From Diphasiastrum complanatum (Eukaryota; Streptophyta; Lycopodiopsida; Lycopodiales; Lycopodiaceae): 64,000 nucleotides of DNA. The stretch lies in contig CM055098.1 of assembly GCA_029204225.1 (NCBI GenBank), forward strand, positions 48,199,247 to 48,263,246. The letters are read 5' to 3'. This document shows positions 58,831 to 64,000 of the stretch, in pieces. The position numbers and the translations under genes were made by a program. The notes beneath the pieces were generated by a model that did no database searches, was not told the origin of the DNA, and was given only the letters and a program-made list of their open reading frames with translations. How positions within the stretch are numbered: position 1 is the stretch's first letter; every line of letters starts with the position of its first letter.

Positions 58831-59232
58831 CTACACCATTACTATGCGGCGTGTGTGACTGTGTGAATTGTCTTTTAATGCCATGTTCTTTGCAAAATTC
58901 TTCAAGATCATCAAATTTATATTCACCCCCTCTATCAGATTTAGCACTTTTATGCGTGCCTCTAGTTGGTTCTCTACCAAAGTTTTGAACTCCTTGAAGT
59001 GAGCAAAAGCGTCAAATTTCTTCTTCAAGAAATAAATTCATGTCCTTCTCGAGTAATCATCTATGAAAGTCATAAAATAATATGCTTTCCCCAATGACAT
59101 GGTCTTCATTGGACCGCACAGGTCGCTGTAAATTCGTTCCAGCTGTTTCTTAGCTCTTGCAGCTCCACCTTTCTTAAATCTCTCTGTGATGCTTTCCCAT
59201 GATGCATCCTTCACATATTGCATGGTGATCAT
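58831..59232 (-). pseudogene. Copia integrase zinc and core region
   Basis: Integrase start continuing from the pre-integrase block: CEGCIMGKHH in one frame, then SDLCGPMKTMSLGKAYYFMT and FIDDYSRRT (to 59038). FLKKKFDAFAHFKEFKTLVE follows (from 59028), with a degraded catalytic region before 58831. At least three frame breaks and one stop after SRRT inactivate it. Confidence 0.82.
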
Positions 59233-60587
59233 CCTGCAATGTTGGTAGCCCTATTACCATCTTCAGCTTCGCCATCAATCTCAAGCTCCCATAGTTCAAA
59301 TGACCAAGTCTTCTGTGCCATAACTTCACCATCCAATTTATAAAGGCCACAGTTACTATCTCTACAACCCTTCGTCACCACTTTGTGGTTATGGTTCGTA
59401 TCCTTCATAAGGCATCCATCCTTGACAAATTCAACTTTAAGATGTTGATTTGCCAATACACCAACAGAAAGCAAACTCTTTTTGAGTCCAAGAACATAAA
59501 GTACATTAGGGATATTTTTAATTTTGCCATTAGGAAATTGCACAGGTACATTGCCCACACCTTGTACCTGGAATTCCTCTCCATTGGCTTGAGTGACCTT
59601 ATCCCCATCATGGATTGGTGAGAATTTTTCAAACCAATCACGTTTTTCGGTCATATACATTGTGGCGCCTGAATCTATGAACCATCTGACACCATCATCA
59701 ACTTGGGATGCCAATGCCGATGAGAAAACACTTGTCTCGTCATCTTCTCCATCATCTTTGGCAATGTTTCCTTGTTGAGTCACTTTTCCCGTCTTTATGT
59801 CTGTTTTTTTCTTATAACACTCGCGTGCCCAATGGCCCGGTTTGTGGCAATAGTAACATTTTTCTTTCTTTTTATTTTTTTCTTTTGAAGACGATTCTCC
59901 TTCATCATCATCATCCTTGGATTTCTTAGGAATCCTTTTCCATCCTTTCTGCTTGCCTTTAGCAAGCAAGGCTTGATCCTCCTGTGGAGTTTGTCTTGAC
60001 TTCACCACTTCGCGATGCTACTCTTCTTGCAACATGATTCCGTGGAAGTCTTCAAAAGTAGGCAACCTCTCCCTCGAAGAAATGCCGCTCACAAACATCT
60101 GTAGCCCTTCCGAGACACCGCTCATTGTGGTATGTACCAATTCAATATCTCTGATTGGTTCTCCAATTGCCACAAGTTGATCTCTCAGCTCCTTTATCCC
60201 AGTGAAGAAGGATCCCACTGATTCATTTTCTTCCATCCTTATTGTGTTCAATCTCGACTTCAAGAACATGGCTCGAGCTGGATTGCAAGTTTGAAATTGC
60301 ATTCTAAGAGCTTCCCAAGCTCCCCTAGCCGTCGTGGCATCACTTATGTGAGTGATCACATGGTCTTTCACTGAAAGATTGATCAAGGATAATGCTCTCT
60401 GTGCCTTTTTATCAAAGGCCCTTATGTCACCTGGAGTGGTATTTGGTCGGACTTCAATACCTGCCACGATTTCCCACAACTCTTTTTCCATCAAAATGCT
60501 CTTCATTTTGAATTTCCAGATGTTGTAGTTAGAAGCCCCATCAAGTTTGCTTGCATCGCCCAAAATTGCCTCATTGATGTTTGCCAT
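59229..60587 (-). pseudogene. Copia Gag, zinc knuckle and protease (one stop)
   Basis: Gag begins MANINEAILGDASKLDGASN at 60587 with the classical YNIWKFKMKSIL and ARGAWEALRMQFQ motifs. An in-frame TAG at 60018-60020 (after GIMLQEE) is the only break before the same frame continues with a Lys/Asp-rich linker, zinc knuckle CYYCHKPGHWAREC (near 59840), protease RWFIDSGATMYMT (near 59675) and the protease-distal NVLYVLGLKKSLLSVGVL. One readthrough event would join the parts; the family normally has no stop here. Length matches the family for Gag plus PR. Confidence 0.9.
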
Positions 60588-61827
60588 CTCCGAACTGCTT
60601 AAAACTTCACCTGTAGGCTATAAATTGTATGCTAGAGTCAACCGTGATATCAGAAATCGATAATAATGACCTGCAATTTTTAACTTACCAGGCCACCCGC
60701 CGCTCTTTCGCCAAATTGAAAGCCAAACTGGCGTCGTTTTCCAAAATGCTTCACGTCACCAACTCCCAGCTTCCTGCCCAGTAGAATGGTCTTTGAACAC
60801 TTTCTCCACGACAATCACTCTGTTTTGGTGTACCGTACTTGCAAGTACAGTCAAGGTGCCCTTCGTTTGGAGGTTATAGCCTTTCGTTTGGTCAAAATAG
60901 GCTAAAGGAGGTGAAAATAAGGGCAATTTGGGTTTTTGAACTGTTTCTTCAGTGTGAAGAAACTTCACCCTTCAAAGACTTGGGACCCAACAATTTTTTT
61001 AGTTTGAAGATTTTTAATGAAGTTGCAATGCACTTTGCACTTCAGACCCCTTCAGACTCTTTCACTTCAATCCAACGGATCCTTTAGATCCAACGACCCA
61101 CCCATTGTGAAATGACCATCGTTGATTTGTATGAATCAAGATCAGACGGCTGTCAACGCGTTTGTGCATTGATCAAAGGCCCTCGAAGTACTGAACACTT
61201 CGGACCGCTAGCTGGTGATCACGACTGAGCGTGCGACAGCTCCTGCGACCTCTCCTCCTTCTCTCTCTATCAGCGATGGAGTTTTCTCACTCCTTCACAG
61301 GCTATGGCAGCTCCTCATTAATCGCACTAGCTGCCTTCCTCCTCCACGACCAGTCGCGGCCTTCCTACCGCAGAATCGCGCTACCAGGACGCCCATTCAC
61401 AGCCTCTCACAACTTTGAAAACATCCTCCTACAAGGAGATATCTCTGATTTCGTCTCTTGAAACCCTAGCAATTTTGAAGAGAAGAATATATTGAGCTTT
61501 ACTCGGGCTTTCCCTGAGCTTTCCTTTCCAGCTCCTGGCTGACTGAGGTCGCCCTACTGTAGATTATTTTCTGCTCCAAACCGCTCTTCAAACGGTATTC
61601 GATTGGATTCAAACCAATCACAAACGCCAAGCAACCCTCCAGAAGAATGTTTTTAGCTTCAAACTTGCTTGCTTTTTTATTCAACCAACAATTCCCTATC
61701 TCTGAATCCTTTTTACAGTTTTGAGCCATTCCACGAATCTCCACAGACTCGGTTTTGTGCTTCCTAGCCAACAAACCGTCGTGAATTTGCAGCTCTTTGT
61801 TCTTGTCTGGTGATTCCAGCCACCAAG
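60588..61827 (-). other. Leader of full-length copia
   Basis: About 1.24 kb between primer site and gag ATG. No domain found; ORFs on either strand here read as chance frames. Confidence 0.6.
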
Positions 61828-61841
61828 GGCTCTGATACCAA
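61828..61841 (-). other. Primer binding site (tRNA-iMet)
   Basis: The minus strand reads TGGTATCAGAGCCC, abutting the LTR with no spacer. Confidence 0.88.
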
Positions 61842-62091
61842 GTTAAGAAAACACAATTGAAAGCACCCGACCGGATCAATCACCACAGCACAACGTCAAG
61901 TGCAACAAGAATGCAGAATTACTCTCTTCAAACTGTATATTCTAGAACTACAAGTAAGTACAAAGATGAGTTCCTTAAAAACACTCAAAGGGCTCGTAAA
62001 AGAAAGATGTCCCGATAACTCTAGAACTAAGCACACGTGGTGCCGTCGAAATAGAAAAGCACTGTATAAGTCGATCATTGCTATTTTAACT
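61842..62091 (-). repeat. 5' LTR of full-length copia
   Basis: 250 bp, ends AGTTAA...TTAACT in either orientation. The target duplication CTCGC and the adjoining primer site fix both ends. Confidence 0.92.
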
Positions 62092-62109
62092 CTCGCTCTA
62101 AAAATTAAA

Positions 62110-63665
62110 CCGATAATATAGTTGCTATATCTCGTGCATCTCCTTGTCTTTCACTATCTTGATTGCTAGAATGATATATGTTCCATGATCTGTAGTCTGC
62201 GTCTAGGATCCTGTAAGCTTTCGCACAAGAAAACTCAAAGAAACAAATACATTTGTGATACCAACCAATCCCGTTCGATACAAAAGGAAGAGGGCAAGTC
62301 ACCATTTCGGAGCCAGTTTAGCTTAGAACGAAGCATAAGACCGACCACGATATAATAGTCATGACGACAAAGGATGAATTGGCAACGAAGCTGGAGATCA
62401 GAGTAAAGAGTAGAATCCTTGGCAGAGTTCTGGACGACAACTATGTCTTGTAGGAGGGTCAATGTCAAGGACCAAAGCCTGGAATGAGAGCGAGAGTAAG
62501 GCTTATTTGCATGTCAGAGAAAGGTCGTACCATTAGTGATCATGGCTTGAAAGGAGGGGGAAGAGGCAACACTAGCCTCGAGAGCCAAACGAATAGGAGG
62601 AGAGGACAAAAGAAAAGAATTCATGATGTCAGGAGAGTGGAAGGAGTGAGTTGGAAGGGCATGGAAGGAGCATCGGAGCATGACAGGGCTGTGATTAGAG
62701 AAAGTAGTAAATTGTTGAGTTTCAACTTTGATCAGTTGAAGCCAATTAGCAGAAGAGGAAAGGTTAAAATGGTCTAGCCTGGTAGGACAAAAGGAGGGCT
62801 CGAGACGACAACTAGTCTAAGTGTGACGCGGGAACTATTGTAAGATGTTAGAAGCGTCCAGAAGAGAGTGAGAGGACTGAAAGGATGACCAGATAGCATA
62901 TTCGGAAGGAGAAATAACATGCGGGCCATCGGAAGAGTCAAGGTACATGTTAAAGTCTCCTAGTACAATCTAACGTGCATCTAGAATAGGCAGTAAGCAA
63001 GACCAAAAGTCGGTGCGATCTGAGGTAAGACAAGGAGTGTAGACGTTAGGAATAGAAAAGGTAAAGCCTAATTTGTGAAGGCAAAGGAGGACCCACTTAC
63101 CAGCTAAATCAGAAGAAGTAGAGAGCACTTGCCAGTCACGAGAAACAAGCATTAGAACTTCCCCGCAGGTGCCTTGAACAGGAGAGACACCATAATGGAA
63201 GGATGCATCAAACTGCTCTGAGACAATGCTGGTTGAATTCTCAAAGCTTCGTTTCTTGCAAGACAATAAGAACATTTCGAAGGATAAAAGGCCAAGACTT
63301 GAGCCATGCAAGTGCAACATACTGGATCATTCAAACCTCGTACGTTCCAGGAATAAAGATTCATTCAGACAGCGACAAAAGAGAAGGAGAAGGCATGGCT
63401 TGCAGCGGCAAGGATGGCTCATGAGCCAGTAATCCAGGAAGAAGCTTGGCACGAAAGTCCCGCTTAATCGTTCTGAGCCTGTTTGAGGCCTTAGCAGCTA
63501 TGGAATGCTTCTTAGTAATAGTTGCAGCAGGCGCCACATCATGTTGAGTGCCTGGAGAAGCCATCCGAGAGACCAGGTTAGTGTGGGTTGCCATGGACAG
63601 CAAGTGTGCTGGTGAAGTCTGAGGTAGAAGTCCCTGTGAAGAGGCAAAGGGTGGCTGTTGTCGAA
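62110..63665 (-). pseudogene. L1-type LINE: ORF1 end, APE endonuclease, linker
   Basis: From the right: the ORF1 C-terminus (63665 to 63361, ending LQAMPSPSLLSLSE), then ORF2 starting MNLYSWNVRGLNDP at 63364, the hallmark beginning of plant L1 AP-like endonuclease. Further motifs are LMLVSRDWQVLS (near 63150), VLGDFNMYLDSSDGP (near 62965), RLDHFNLS (near 62780, usually RLDRF) and NHSPVML (near 62690, where SDHSPV is usual). Then comes the pre-RT linker RSKLNWLRNGDLPSSF (near 62320). Stops and shifts occur near 63310, 62975 and 62820. RT is absent, cut off near 62110 beside the full-length copia. The ORF2 start overlaps the ORF1 end by four bases, as in a stop-restart arrangement. Confidence 0.82.
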
Positions 63666-64000
63666 AATCAGTGAGTCGTGATCAAAAAATTTACACTAGG
63701 TTGAAAAATATGCTGAGGTTCAAATTTTTCGAAGTTGAAAAATTTAGAAATCCGACCCGATCTAAGGTCAAAGACGCCCGGATAATTTCTGTTGAAATTG
63801 AAAAATAATCCATCTTGACTTTAGGCTTGCTACAAACTTTGTACTATGCAAGTATGTTGTTTCATAATTGTAAATCCCAAATTTGGCCTAGATGAAACTC
63901 GAGCTATATGGGTTTCACATGTCTAGTTGGTTGAATACAACTTGCATATAGATTGTAGACTTAGAAATAGCAATAATATGCTAACTTTAATTCTAACTAT
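63666..64000. other. Unrecognised edge sequence
   Basis: AT-rich; no coding frame or repeat recognised. It may be upstream LINE sequence or flank. Confidence 0.4.

Larger units (their letters stand above)
56251..62091 (-). mobile_element. Full-length copia with AGTTAA...TTAACT LTR ends
   Basis: Complete but decayed minus-strand element: 5' LTR (61842-62091), primer site (61828-61841), gag, PR, IN, RT, RNase H, polypurine tract (GAGGGAGAG, 56407-56415), 3' LTR (56251-56406), flanked by CTCGC. The LTRs differ by about three substitutions plus a ~94 base deletion in the 3' copy. Confidence 0.92.

Overview
The window is nuclear plant DNA dominated by transposable elements. Ty1/copia, Ty3/gypsy chromovirus and LINE remnants lie in long AT-rich stretches around one recognisable host gene, which is split by a 5.3 kb intron. 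Nothing prokaryotic, organellar or viral was seen. Large repeat-filled introns, nested and decayed LTR elements and an RLE-type LINE suggest a seed plant with a big genome. A gymnosperm is my guess; the sequence does not prove it.

Layout. 1-3 kb: 3' half of a decayed copia (+) and its LTR. 3-5.2 kb: two candidate LTR remnants. 5.3-6.3 kb: copia gag fragment (-). 6.5-12 kb: a copia whose gag-PR-IN part is inverted relative to its LTRs and RT-RNase H. 12.06-12.43 kb: a MITE. 13.5-21 kb: the host gene (-), three inferred exons encoding about 658 residues. Intron 1 carries a 193 bp tandem duplication, a SINE-like piece and an hAT-type MITE with 8 bp target duplications. 21-24.3 kb: tandem duplications upstream of the gene, then unrecognised DNA. 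24.3-27 kb: gypsy gag fragment with a tRNA-Asp-like primer site. 27.2-30.1 kb: a short copia derivative with LTRs but no RT. 30.1-35.5 kb: non-coding, with two long CT microsatellites. 35.5-38.7 kb: a decayed non-LTR retrotransposon with N-terminal zinc finger, RT and restriction-like endonuclease. 39-40.7 kb: tandem 192 bp repeats before a short ORF. 40.7-52.5 kb: an old gypsy (-) carrying in its protease an intact young chromovirus (+, 43088-49286) with a single 1592-residue Gag-Pol, 358 bp LTRs and 5 bp target duplications. 52.5-55.6 kb: unrecognised. 55.66-56.25 kb: 3' end and LTR of another copia (+). 56.25-62.09 kb: a full-length decayed copia (-) with unusual AGTTAA...TTAACT LTR ends. 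62.1-63.7 kb: L1-type LINE with APE endonuclease (-).

The elements record successive insertions rather than a cooperating pathway. Functional candidates are the host gene, whose exon 3 reading frame depends on which of two nearby acceptors is used, and the young chromovirus, which looks competent for transposition.
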